NCBI GenBank assembly: GCA_905250125.1
Contig: CAJNOL010001159.1
Coordinates: 1 to 64,000 of the forward strand
DNA from: Rotaria sordida
Lineage: Eukaryota > Rotifera > Eurotatoria > Philodinida > Philodinidae
Reading direction: 5' to 3'
DNA length: 64,000 bases
The notes under the pieces are model-generated. The model saw only the letters and a program-made list of their open reading frames with translations. It did no database searches and was not told the origin of the DNA. This document shows, piece after piece, positions 12,540 through 25,600 of this stretch; position 1 is the stretch's first letter, and each line of letters starts with the position of its first letter. The position numbers were made by a program, and so were the translations under genes.

Positions 12540-14415
12540 ATGTCAGCAAAACTAACAACTAATTCAACTTCTTTTGTTATGCCGACTATAGACAATTGCG
12601 TATTAGATTATACAGAAATAGATCAAGGTCTTAATTTATGGTCAGAAATATTTCCATTAATTGAAAAACAAATTGTCACACTTACAAGTGTTGCTCAAGA
12701 AATGCAAGAATGTTCTGGTAATTTGATTGAATTTTTTTTTTTCATAGTTTTTATATTTGTGTTTTTGTCTCTTTTTCTTTTCAGAACGTCAAAAATATGT
12801 TGATGCACTTATGAAAATTGCTGTACGAGTTAATGATGTTGAAGAAAAAGCAACTACATGTATCAAAGAAGCTCGAACACAATTAAAAAAGGTTAAAAAA
12901 AGAAATTTCTTTCATAGATATTTATAGTTTCATATAGAACGAAAGAATAAAGTTATAATATTATGATCAATAAATGAGAAATATTAATAATCGGATTTTC
13001 GCAAATTGATAGAAGATATGAATTTAATCTTGATGTTTTTAGTTTGGCTAAGTAACTTATCAGATATAGACTTAACGATATATAAAGTCTAAGAAATTAA
13101 TTTTGTTTTATTTTTGGAAAATTCAAGTCATGATGAGCAAAACAAAGTATTTCAAATTTTATATTGAAGGGTTTAAAGACTTATTTACTAAAGAGCAATT
13201 TTTCTTAGTCAGGATACAGAGCACGAAAAAAAAAACTGACCGTGCACATCACTAGCGTGATATTATTTATCACATCGAGAGTCTTCCAACAAGGATAGGA
13301 TTAAGAGAGAATGACATAAAAACTTCGTAGAGCGTGGTAACAGCAGAAGTTCTATAGAGCAGGATAAGGATACGAATAAACAGTTTATTTTGTACATCTC
13401 TAACATGGATCAATATTTCTTGCTTTGTTCTATTTAATCTTCTTTTTACAAGTGAAAATATTTTATTTATTAGTCTGTTTGATCATTCATATTTTTCATT
13501 TTACTGCATGACTATTTTCTATTTCATCATTATATGATAGATTCTGTTCGAGATGTAAGCTGATGCAATAATTGACGTTGATGAATGAAAGTGTTTCATA
13601 CCTCTGGAAGTGAAGAAAACAATGATAGAGAATGTAATGATAAGAAAATTAGACAAGAACATACCTGAAAACTGATCCTCAATGTCAAAAATTAAAAAAC
13701 AAAAACCTACGATCTATTTTTATGTCACGGCAACAGTAACTCAGCCGATTGCTTTACTCATCTAGATCTTCAAGATTAGGATACATTCGCTCTTGTTTTT
13801 TTTCTCAATTGATACTATGATATTTTATTTAGACAAAATTTATTGATAAAACGAATGATACTCAAGAAAAAGTTCGTACTCATCGAAGCAATGAAAATTC
13901 TGATGACGATGACGAAAGTAATAATGAAATGGAAATTGATGAATCACAAATAGATGAACAAATTGAAATTTCAGCATTAAATATTGAAAATTTAGAAAAA
14001 TTACAAAATCAATTAAATAAAATTCTAATTAAACAACCTAATTCAAATGAATCTAACATTGATGCTGATAATCGTTATGCTGATTTTGTTGAATGTATTT
14101 CCAAAATCCAAAGTAATAAAAACAAAAAAAAAGAAAATCTTGTGATCCTTTCAAATATATTTTATTCATCATTTAGATAATGATGATGATGATGATAATG
14201 ATGCAAATATTGTTGATCAAGTTGTTTCCAATAAATGTCCATTAACACAAAAACCATTTGTTGAACCAGTACAAAATAAAAAATGTAAACATAAATATGA
14301 AAAAAAGACTGTACTTAAATATATTGCTGATAAAAATAAAGCAAAACGTCCAGCAACATGTCCATCAGCTGGTTGTAATAATATTCTTAATGAAAAAGAT
14401 CTTATTAATGCTTAG
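12540..14415 (+). CDS. NSMCE2: SMC5-SMC6 complex E3 SUMO ligase NSE2/MMS21
   Basis: NSE2 is the SUMO ligase subunit of the SMC5-SMC6 complex and acts in nuclear DNA repair. Four exons join in phase: 12540-12717, 12785-12891, 13833-14112 and 14177-14415. The N-terminal half is helical (binds SMC5 in relatives) and is followed by acidic stretches (SDDDDES, DNDDDDDND). The C-terminal SP-RING reads CPLTQKPFVEPVQNKKCKH, then YEKKTVLKYI, then CPSAGCNN. It keeps the zinc-ligand pattern C...H...C...C and the Tyr-Glu after the histidine. Length is about 267 residues, near the usual 240-260. The intron at 12892-13832 is long (941 nt) and otherwise featureless. The ATG at 12540 is the first in frame after an upstream non-ATG stretch. 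Confidence 0.9.
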
Positions 14416-14897
14416 ATTATATCTTTGTATAGATTTTGTTTTCTATTGAAATAAATAGTAAGAAATAAAAATTTATATTTTTGTTTATTGATTTTCTTAT
14501 GTATTCAATATTCATCGATATTTCAGCCAATATATTAACAAAATAGACTTTTTGGCAAAAGCCATACTTATAATATCAAATAAGAATTTCTTTTTTTTTT
14601 CGTTCGAAAGAACTAGAAGTACAATATAAAAAAAAAATACTGTATTTACTCTTATTTTTTTTCTCTCGCATTATCGTTTCATGTTTTTTCTCTTATATAT
14701 ATCTTTTGTTCGTCTAAAGCGACTAGTTCTAATAAGAATAATAAAAAATACTTGACATGTACAACAAAACGGTTAAAACAAACGAAAAATGAAGTAAATA
14801 GGCATTGAGGTAAAATAAATGTTTGTATTTGTCGATCATAAAAAAGCTTCGTTTTGTGTTTTTTTTTGTTTTTTGTTCATAAAGTTTAATCAACGGT
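14416..14897. other. Convergent spacer NSMCE2 / ADSL
   Basis: The two flanking genes end facing each other across 482 bp. T-rich and A-rich runs and AATAAA-like hexamers on both strands are the only content. Confidence 0.5.
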
Positions 14898-17800
14898 TTA
14901 TGGTGTGACTGGTATTAAAAAATTCTTTAAAGTTGGTTCAACTTCACGTGAAATAAATTCAAAAACCTTCAAAAGAATAATTATGAGTGAAAATCAAAGA
15001 AAATATTTTCTACTTGTTCAGGTGCACGACCAATAAATGTTTTAGCATCAAGAAGAACATCAAGTTTATTGACAATAGGTGTAAAATATGGATCATTTTT
15101 AACACGTTCAACAAGATCATTATCTAAACCATCAATTTTAACACGTTCAGCTGCTTTTTGAGATAAAGTACGAATTCTTTCATGACATTCTTGTCGATTA
15201 CCACCAGCAGAAACCTAAATGATTTAAATATTCTTACGATCAAATATTTAAATATAATTACCATTGCCATGATAATATTTTCAGTAGCCATAAATGGTAA
15301 TTCTTGTTTAATATGCTTGTCAATAACCTAATTAAGATAAATGAAGAAAAAAAAAATTGATAAGACAATAAACTTTTCTTTTTATTACTTTTGGATAGAC
15401 AACAAGACCTTCAGATATATTCAGTAACGTAAATAAAATAATATCAGCAGTTAGAAAAGCTTCAGGAATGCAAATACGTCTAAATAATATGAAAGTTGTT
15501 TAAAATAAAAAATTTCCATAAATGTTTCGTTTATTTTATTTTTTTTTTGTGTACTTATTAGCACTGTCATCTAATGTTCGTTCCATCCATTGAACTGAAT
15601 GTGTTCCAAGTGGATCATTAATTAATGTCATCAAATGTCGTGCAAGTGAACAACATCGTTCACATCTCATTGGATTACGTTTATAAGGCATAGCACTCGA
15701 TCCTAATGAAATAAAGAAAAATAACTCATAATTTAATTTTATTAAATGTGCTAATTTATACCAATTTGTTCGATTTCAAATGGTTCTTCAATTTCTTTTA
15801 AACTAGCTAATAAACGTATATCAGTACACATCTAAATATTAATTCAATTGATTTCGAGATAAATAAAAAAAAAAACAACACATCGATTAAAATAAACCTT
15901 ATGAATCGAAGCACCAAAACTGGCAAGTACACTGGCTATTTCAACGTCAACTTTACGTGTATAAGTCTGACCACAAATAATAAAAGCTCTAAAATAAATA
16001 GAATATGTTTGTCAACAAAATCGATTCATTTTATATTTTTGTTTTTTTTTTTCAATTATTATTGATTGCGATAATTATTAAACACTTTCTGTTTTCTTTA
16101 AACATGCTTGTTTAATCACATCCGAAAAAGACTTTTTTTACAAAAGAAGATTTAATCTTTAGATTGCAAATTTCACAAAAGTCGTTTCGTATAACATATT
16201 ATTTCTAGCAATAGTTCTTAGTTTTCTGAAGTATTTCTTTTTATAATTTGTAGTTTATATTAATGCGAGAAATTATGGTCTTATTCGTTCTTTAATTTTT
16301 AATAAATGAATCTATATGATAATTTTAATTGATTCCGAAAAGTTTCTGACCGAAGATTAAGGTCAACCTGTCCGTCAGAAACCATGATTTTCGTCGAAAA
16401 ATTCGATTTTGACGCAATTGGATAATTGTCAATGTCTAATACGATTTACCGAATTTATTATGTAATTTCACGGTTTGTTTTCTATATCATTTTATTAATA
16501 AAGAAGTTTAAGTTCCTATGCCCAATTTTGTTTTCGCATTGTTCTCAAAGTAGATTTTTCGACCGTTTTACATGTTATAAACTTCAGGAAGATGCGCTCT
16601 AAAATTTAACTACACCAAAATATTTATATACGACTTACTTTTTGAAAGAAATGAATATTTTTTCTGTAGAGCCATTCTGATTTTTCGAAAATAAAGAAAC
16701 GATATTTTGAAATATTAGGCTCCCTTAAGTTGCAGCGATAGATCTTGACTGGATTTTAAAATCAATTTGAAATCTGTGTCATTAGATTTCGAGAAGAAAT
16801 CTTTGTCACACGAACATCTACTTTTTAACGCTTGATGTTATGATAGCTCATTAATAGTTTAATATTTTAAGTCAAAATTTTTACTGTGAACTGTGAAGAC
16901 CTGGACATACATTCTGTAAAATTTTCAATCAGATCGGTTGTACTAGTGTAAACATAGATTTCTGTTACGACCTTAACTCTCTTATGCAACATGTTTTACT
17001 TTCATAGGCATGACTATAGAAACTTTTTTTTTCTTAAATTCTTTTATATTTAAACAAGATTCTAATAAAACGAAAATTTAGTATTAGAAAATATATATTC
17101 AAAAAAACTATTTACTTTGAAAAACCAGCCATTTCTGTAACCATACGATCAAGTTCTTCAACCTATTGTCATATATATATATATAAGGATATATTTTAAA
17201 CAAAAATATGTTTTCTATAAGTTTATTTACTTTTGAATGATCACCATTGAATAATTGAAGAAATGATGCTTGAGTACCAGTTGTTCCTTTAACACCACGA
17301 AATCTTAATTGTCTTTTCATACGATCGAAATTTTTCAAATCCATTAATAAATCTTGGATCCAGATACATGCTCTTTTACCAACAGTTGTTAATTGTGCCG
17401 GTCTGAAAAACAAGAAGAATTCATTTATTATTTATTTCTCTTCATTACAAAACGTAAACTTGGGCAAAATGACTTTTTTTGTTTTTCGGTACATCGTTTG
17501 TTGAATGTATATAAAGAGAAAAAACTTTGATGTTTAAATTTTCATCATGATAAATTATAATTGAGTTAATTTCTGAAATTTTTTACTCAATAAATATTTT
17601 TATTTAAGAGAATGATAGACTATTTTCTGTGTTGAAAGTCTCAATGTAAACAAAATACGTTGAGATATTGACATAAATCAATAGCAAAGAAAATTTAAAG
17701 GAATTTCGTTTTCTTTTTCTATTTGAAAGATATTTAAGGAAATCTCAACAATGAAAATTACTTTAATCATTGTCCTCTAGCTATCATTAGAGATTACGAA

Positions 17801-18744
17801 CATTTTGTTTGTTTTTTGGCTTAGTTTGCAAAGAGATGATGATAAGCTTTTCGAAATTTTTATGCCTATAGCATTTTAAAAAATAATACATACTGCATAT
17901 GTGTATAACCAAGTGTTGGTAAACAAGCGTATTCTTGTGCAAATTGAGTTAAACGTTGAATACAACGTACAAGCTAAGTCAAAACAATTTACAATATAAA
18001 TTATATTGATAATTATTCAATGTTTTACTTTAGTAATAAGTATATCAAATGCATCTCTCATAACGATTAAATCCTATATTAAAATAAAAAAATACAAAAA
18101 TAAAAATATTTTGTAAGGAGACAAAAAAAAACGACGAAAGCTCATACAGCATTATCACCAACATAAGCTGATGTTGCACCAAGATGAATAATCGGTGAAG
18201 CTTTTGGACAACAACGTGAAAATGTATGAACATGTGCCATAACATCATGTCGTCGCCGACGTTCTTCTGCTTCAGCAAAATCAAAATCAATATTTGTTAA
18301 ATTTCTTTCCATTTCATCTAATTGTTCTTCTGTAATATCTAAACCAAGTTGCTAATTAAAAGAAATTAAAAAATTAAAAATCAACTAAATGGATAAATAT
18401 GTGTTCTTTTCAGGAGGACATACTTGCTGACATTTAGCTAACCAAAACCAAAGACGTCGCCAAGTAGAAAATTTTTTAACTTCACTAAAATTATAACTCA
18501 TTTCAACAGATGCATAACGAGTATTTAATGGTGAGCGATATTTTTCACGATCTTCAAGAGATGCATTAAATGACGATGATGATTTATCTTTCATACTAGG
18601 TCCATTTAATATAATCGGAGTGCGATTTGTTTTCGTTGATTGTTGTTGGTGTTCAGTGGGTAGTGATACTTGCGATACATTGTTTATATCGGATGTATTC
18701 GAACTTTTTTGCTTACCATCTGTCGTTGTTGTTAAATCCGACAT
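14898..18744 (-). CDS. ADSL: Adenylosuccinate lyase
   Basis: ADSL cleaves SAICAR and adenylosuccinate, releasing fumarate, in cytosolic purine synthesis. About thirteen exons run from 18744 to 14898, near 18424-18744, 18148-18353, 18030-18073, 17893-17973, 17231-17403, 17117-17164, 15898-15989, 15763-15832, 15558-15705, 15395-15480, 15262-15330, 15018-15214 and 14898-14966. Markers in order are [22 protein letters not shown] (catalytic His region), [50 protein letters not shown], and the signature loop [20 protein letters not shown] carrying the catalytic serine. [14 protein letters not shown] and LIPVTP-stop follow. A non-conserved Ser/Thr/Gln-rich extension of about 65 residues precedes the conserved start. 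The introns at 15990-17116 and 17404-17892 are long. A splice-acceptor-like CATTTAG lies 6 nt before the ATG. Confidence 0.96.
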
Positions 18745-20019
18745 CTCAGGCTAAATGAAAAGTTCTAATTATTATAGAGTCCATACACAATTAGTTATAA
18801 TAACCTTTTTTTCCCTCTAATAATATACTAAATAGAAGAACACATTAATCTATGAAAAATAAATAGATAATAAATATCACGTGGGTCATTGGCGCATGTT
18901 TATTATTTATATATCTCAATGATACTTGTTTACACGCGAGAAAGAAAGTTGCAGATGGAAGAAATATGGCGATTTTTCTTTCGATCAACACGCATTTTCT
19001 CTGTTGCACTTCTGCCCTGCCTCTGGTGCTGGTAGAAAAGAACAGAACGAACCTCGTAATAAAATAAATAGCAATAGTAGAAGTCCAAAAGAATCGATGT
19101 TTTTTTCTATTCTTTGCATCGTTTTTTTTCATGCGCCCTCCGTTTCTGATGTAGTAGTGTCAGAATCTATGTAAACAAACTCCTTTCGTGACGTCGTCAA
19201 TATTTAACAATCATATAGACACATATGCATGCTTACGGGTCTTGAATTTAACAATAAGTTAATGTATTTTTTATTCTCAATATTTCATTGTTAACTATTC
19301 TTGGTTTTTTTACGCTATTTTTTATTCTCTTATTTTTTTGTTTTTCATGTTTATTTCAAGTACTATCTACATGGAAAACATAAGAAATATTAATGAATAC
19401 GAAAAGAGTATTTGAATAAAATAGAAAAGAAAAATAAAAGAAAATTTTTCAAAAAGAATTACTGTTCGCTTCGTTTCTATAAATAAAAAAATATGAGCAT
19501 AATCATTGACAGCAGCTGTCAACAAAGAAAAAAAAATGATAATAAATTTTATTTGCATAGGATATAAATTGGTATGTGTATAAAAAAAAAAAAAGCTTCT
19601 ATCAAAATATGTAAATTGATTTTATCAGGTGTTATTTATCAATTGTTGAGAAAGTAAATCGATAGTTGATTGGTTATGATTAATATTCATATGTGAATAA
19701 AACATATGGTTAATATTTCTTTTTCATTTAATTTATTCAATAAATATTCAAGTTTTTTGTAGTAAGAAAAAAATATCTTATTATAATTTGATATGTTTTT
19801 AATAATGAAACATTTGTTTATGATGATCGAGGCTTCACATAGAAAGAGCAAGAAAAAAAAATAATATCTGTATTAAAATAGAAGAACACAAATAAATGCT
19901 AACATTATAGGAGGAGTCGTCTGTAATTATTATAGAATAGCAATTATATTAGGAAAAGAAAAATCAACAGATGGTGCATAGAAGATTCATAGAGCATCAC
20001 ACATTAACTAGAATAATCG
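18745..20019. other. Divergent intergenic region
   Basis: This region lies between the ADSL start (minus) and the 20020 gene (plus) and should hold both promoters. Short overlapping ORFs on both strands near 18.85-19.17 kb show no family signal and are mutual shadows. The rest is AT-rich. Confidence 0.5.
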
Positions 20020-20580
20020 ATGTTAGCACTCGTCACTGTTTTCGAATATTTGTCGAATGTTCGAAATTTATTAAATCGATTTAATGTTTTCCATACTTCA
20101 CCAACATGTTCAACAACGAAATCTGATGAACAAGTTTCAACAAATCTTATTTATACATCCGATGAACAACAACCACAACAACAACAACAACAACAACATC
20201 ATCATATTCTTCTTGGACCTGTTGTCAATAATATTCTATCAGATGAACGTATAAATTATTTTGATGAAAAATTTCGTGAAGATTTTCAAAATGATGATTA
20301 TCTTGCTCGTGAACTTGATGCATGTTTACTTGAAATGCATGAAATTGAACGTGATTTATTAAATTTAAAACAACGACAATGTCATTTTTATGAACAATAT
20401 TTAGATTTTATCGATAAAAAAGATCAACTTATTGATCAATTTATTGAATATTATGATGAATATTTATTAAATAATTCAAATCAATCTTTATCTTTAACAT
20501 CGAAAGAATTACGACGGCAGTCAATTACATATGAATTTAATATACCTGTATCAAATCGTTTTGATTTATTAAAACCATAA
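20020..20580 (+). CDS. Unrecognised 186-aa protein with poly-Gln and coiled coil
   Basis: This is a single intact exon of 186 codons. It has a mildly hydrophobic start (MLALVTVFEYLSNV), a linker with a Gln/His run (QQPQQQQQQQHHH, about residues 51-63), and then a charged helical segment of about 80 residues (DEKFREDFQNDDYLARELDACLL...YYDEYLL). The heptad-like spacing of Leu/Ile suggests a coiled coil. The tail is RRQSITYEFNIPVSNRFDLLKP; the RRQS site resembles a basophilic kinase target. A polyadenylation hexamer lies about 85 nt after the stop. I do not recognise the family. The lack of introns sets it apart from its neighbours, but codon use looks the same. Confidence 0.7.
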   Translation: MLALVTVFEYLSNVRNLLNRFNVFHTSPTCSTTKSDEQVSTNLIYTSDEQQPQQQQQQQHHHILLGPVVNNILSDERINYFDEKFREDFQNDDYLARELDACLLEMHEIERDLLNLKQRQCHFYEQYLDFIDKKDQLIDQFIEYYDEYLLNNSNQSLSLTSKELRRQSITYEFNIPVSNRFDLLKP

Positions 20581-22652
20581 CGTATATAAAATTTCGAAAA
20601 AAGAAGTAAAAAAATTTGACACAAAAATATTTATTCACTTTTATCTATTGTATAATTTTGTTGTGAATAAATCAAGTTCAACATTCTAAGAATTATAATA
20701 ACTTACTAAATACATTGTTTTTATATCTAGAAATAAATAATATGAAAACAAGTCGGTTTCTTTCAAGTATTACATTTCTGATAAATATTTGTTCAATAAA
20801 TTTTTTATATAGTACTTATAATATACTTTAAATAATTAATTAATAGATTGAACTGAATTGTTATACATCAACATGACAATGTCTTCATATAAAAACAAAC
20901 AATTATTTTTTACGAATTTTAGAAACTAAGACAAAGAAAAACAACGATTTATTTGTCTATACCTTCTTTTTTCTTATTATGTATATTTAATTGTATATTA
21001 TATTTATATAACATTAATGTGTCGAAAATGTCAGACATGGTTTTATTATAAATGATGAATAACAAGAGAGAAAAAAAATCTTTCATATGTAAAAGACTTT
21101 TAATTTCACCAGGAAATAGGATGGAGTATCGCTGAGCGAAACAAAAATTCTAATGAGTTTCAAACGTCGAAATTCAATTACTTACCGTTTAAATATCTAC
21201 ATCGATATTGACAAGAACTTAATATATTATTTTTTTGTTGTCTGATTCGTATAAAGAATAATTTATGATTATAATAGTTTAAAATTTCAAAGTTAGAAAC
21301 AAATAATTTATTACTAGGAAATCAATTATTATATTTAAATAATTAAAAAAAGAAAGATAAGATCAATGTCGAATTAAGTACAATACTAAATATGATCGAT
21401 CGAATGTCATTTTTTGTTTAATAGAATAACTTTTTTGAACAAACATTAACGAGGTTGTAATATGACTCATATGTCTACCATTATAAACTATAGTTTATCT
21501 TTACATTGTCATAATTGGAAATATGATTTTCAATTCTAAAGTATCGTAAATTAGACATGGTATACATTAAACGAATTAAAATTCGATTAAGCTATGTGAT
21601 TTATGTTTCCACGTAGCAACACCAATCAAATTGCTTAAACTAGTTTTAATCCATTTAGTGTTCACAAGGTCTTTAATTGATCATACACATGACTATCTAC
21701 TTACTGAGATCAAACGCTTGCTTTCATCTTATGAACAAATCTCAAATATATACATAGATGGCGTTGATTTACATAGGAGTTTTTGTTGTAAAGATCGATA
21801 ACAGCCTATAAGCAATTTATTTCTAATACTTGAACTTTGGTCGAGGAAAAAGCTGTAGAGAAGAATGGAGACCCTGCAGTAATACTTCTGTGGAGAGAGC
21901 TTAAGCTGCTTTTTGAGCGTAACTGAACGTTTCACAGTTGGGGCTCGAGGTCTTCGAGAGAAAACATCTTCAGGTGTCAAACTGCTTTGTGATCGAAACG
22001 ATGTTCATTTCATGAATAATAGAAAAGTCTAGAGCGATTTAGTTTTCTGGACTTTCGTCCTCGAGATATCGAAATTTTACTGGGTTAGCTGCGATCTTCC
22101 TTAGGTCACGTGGAAAATCGATTTTTGACTTCAAACTTGAGACAAACAAAGTTTTTAATGAGATTAGTTTATTGGGCATATTTTAACTTTTCTAATATTT
22201 TCCATCCGGAGACATTCAATATTCGAAATTCACTCATGTGTAAAAGTAAATTTACATCTCAAGAAAGAAACTACTTGTTACACAATCATCTAGTTTCATT
22301 AAGAATTTTGCTCGTGTAAAACTTGAAATCAAAACTCGAAAGTCGATTTTTGCAAGGCTACAGCCTTTTTTGTTGAAAAATCCAGTAAAATTTCGATACC
22401 TGAAAAACCAAATCATTTTAGACTTTTCCATCAAATGAACATTGTCTCGATCGAAAAGCGATTTGATATTTTAAAATGCATAATTTAGTTTCAAAGAGCG
22501 ATAAATTAACTTTTATATTAATGAGAAAAGATTTTTACTTCAATAGAAGTTTTCTTGTGAACAAAAAAAAAACCAAGGTATTCTCTATGAGAAACTGCAT
22601 ACAAGAAAGAAAATTTGAAATGTAAACAAATCACAAAACAGTGATAACAATT
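20581..22652. other. Convergent intergenic region, about 2 kb, no gene seen
   Basis: The flanking genes point toward this region. The open frames present (for example near 21.73-21.98 kb on minus and 22.11-22.32 kb on plus) are short, overlap oppositely oriented frames, and carry no domain or splice structure I could support. Confidence 0.5.
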
Positions 22653-25600
22653 TTATTTTGATAATAAATACAGTGCAAGTTGTTCTGTATCATTAATAGT
22701 CTTTGTAGTATCATCATTGATAAATTCTTTTAGTGATCGTTGTATTTTCTTTCTCTTCCTAGGTTCAACAGGTGATAAACTTCGTTTTCTAAAAAATAAA
22801 TTAAATAAAAAAAATATTGAAGTTATGGATGTTTAAGTATTACGAACCTTTCTAATCTTTCTTGTTCGTCAGTTCCATTGGAAGGAGATTCTTCTTCATT
22901 TTGATTAATTTCTTCTTCTTCTTCTTCTTCTTCTTCTTCTTGTTCCTGTTTAAGACGTTTAGCTTCTCGTGCTGCTCGACGAGCTTCTTTCTCTTTCATA
23001 CGACGTTCCTACAAAAAAAAATAATATTAATAGATTCTGTTTTCTAGATTAAGCATAAATATAGACCTTATGTTTTTGTTTAACTAATGCACGATAAGCT
23101 TCTTTATCTGTTTTATCGATTTGTTGAAGACGTGTTTTAGCTTCTTCAATGTTATATATTGGTGATTGATCTTCTTCATCGGAATGAATAATTGCCTAAT
23201 CAATGAAAAAGAATCAATAGATTATGAAATTTAATGTAAGATTATGATAATAAAACTTACATTGCCTTCATCATCATATTCAATACGTTTATTAATAAGA
23301 AGATTTTTTTTCCGTAATTTTCTAGCTAATTTAGTTTTTGTTAATTTCTTTTCTTTTTCTAATGGTTCGGATAAATTAAAGATTTCTTGTTCAAGTGTAT
23401 CAGACGTTTTTTTGACTGTAAACCAATTATCATCATCATCATCATCATCATCTTTATTTTCTTCTTCAGTATTATTTTTATTTTCAATAGATGATTTCGT
23501 ATCTGTATCTATTGATTGTTCTTGTTTTTGTCCTTTTTTCATAAAACGAACTTTTGGAGCAATTTCAAGACCCAATGAACTATTATTTGAATCAAATAGA
23601 AAGTTTTAAAATAACGAATAATACAAAATAAATTAGACTATTTGTATATTGATTTTTAACAAAGATTGTTTTTGAAGGTATATTCGAAAACAAGATGAAA
23701 AATAAATATGAACATAGGAATGGACAGGAGAATATTTATTATGATTTCATCAGAGTAGTTTCATTATAAACAATTAAATTATGGATAAAAATAATCAACA
23801 ACATTGATTCTATCAATTTATCACACCATCCCTTATGGCTCACGTAGAGTTCGAGGAAAAGTGAAATGGAGTCTATTTTTCAAAAAAAAAACGGATGCCA
23901 ATAAGAAAACTGCCTGTTGAAAAAAAAAACGCATATCACTGCGATCGCATCTCCAATCAATGATTCTGACGTTCGAATCCATGAATTTCCAGCCGAAAAA
24001 ATAGTAGGAACTTGGAAGCAGAAATCTAGTGATCAGATTTTTCGAGTTCTGGTTACTAGATCAAGCAATACGAGCCGGTTCCAATAGAAAAACATCAGAA
24101 GTATTTCAGACAGAAAACTTTCCGATTCGAAATACTGCTTCCATATTTCATTGATGTCTGGTGTTTTCCTGCCAGAAACAAGGATTTTTTGGAGACTGAA
24201 GCCATTGACGAGGATCCTAACAGAGTAGAGCCGATGGCTGGATTCCAGTCCATATTTTTTGACCTGGTATAAAGTTCTTAGTTATGTCCCATAAGAGAAG
24301 ATCGAAGAGTCAACCATGACTGGCTTACAGGAAAAAGAATGGACTAATTTTGCAAACTGGATGTTAGAAGAATTTTTTTAAAGTTCGCACGCATTATCTC
24401 AATGAAAAATGATGTACAAATCGTTTTTCTTGATTCACACATAACAACAAAGGCAACATTAATAGACGAAATAAAACATTCTGTCAAAAAAGAATTTTAC
24501 ATTCGATACTTGATTTTACTTGACAATTATGTTTAATCAAAAACCAAATGAAGAAAACTATATTTGTTATATCATTTTGTGCAGAATTTCAAGCGCTATC
24601 TTTTGATAAATGTTTCAATCAAATGAAGAATACAGGAGAAATATTAAAAAAAAACAAACAGTCTAATTTATTCTGTACGATCGATTAGCTAAGACATCTT
24701 ACCTAGCAAAAGCATCTGTATCAATTGATTGCACATCAAAGACTTTTCGATTACCCATTAGAATAAGTGAACGAAGATAAGAAGTAAAGGCCTTTGAATT
24801 TTAAAGAAAAAGAAAACGTTAAGATTTTTTTGTTAATATAATAAGAATCTCTGTACTCGTTTTGCTTCTTCTTTAAGTTCTTGAAATTGTGCACAAAGTG
24901 CTTGAACTTTTGGTGTTAAATCATGAATATAATTTGAATTAACTCTACAATCATAATAAATCTCAATTAAATTTAATCTGAACAATTTTGTTTTTGTTTT
25001 TTATTCTATATACTCGATTTTTTTTATCGGAACTTTTTTATCTTCTAATTGTTTAATCATTCCTTGTTCTTCACGACTAGTTAAAATTAATAAAGCTTCT
25101 CCACCTTGTTCAAATCTATTTCAAGATACAAAATATTAAAACTTTTATTTGAATTTATCAAAATTCTTTGTTTGTTTTTTACCGTGCAGTTCGTCCAACT
25201 CGATGAATATATGTATTTGCGTCAGGTGGACAATCAAATTGAATAACCCAATTAATAGCCGGAAAATCTACAATTATATATAAATAATAAATAAAATAAA
25301 AATTTAGAAATTTATTTACCTAAGCCTCGTGCAGCAATATCTGTTGCAAATAAACATGCATATTGTTTTCGACAAAATGTATCGTATATTGACATTCGTT
25401 TCATTTGGCCCATTGTACCATATAGAGCAAGTACTGGTAAACCTGGACGAAGTTTACATACAACATTATAGATAAATTTAACCTATAAATGAATTGAATA
25501 GGAAAAAAATTTAAATATCAAATTCAAAAATTTCAGAATAAGAATAGAGTACATCATTTAGAGATTTAACTGCCCTTCGAAAGCAATGCCTAGAAAAAGA

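Noticed and set aside
18845-19174. Two opposite-strand ORFs upstream of ADSL
   Set aside because: They are mutual shadows in promoter-like DNA, with no domain or splice signals.
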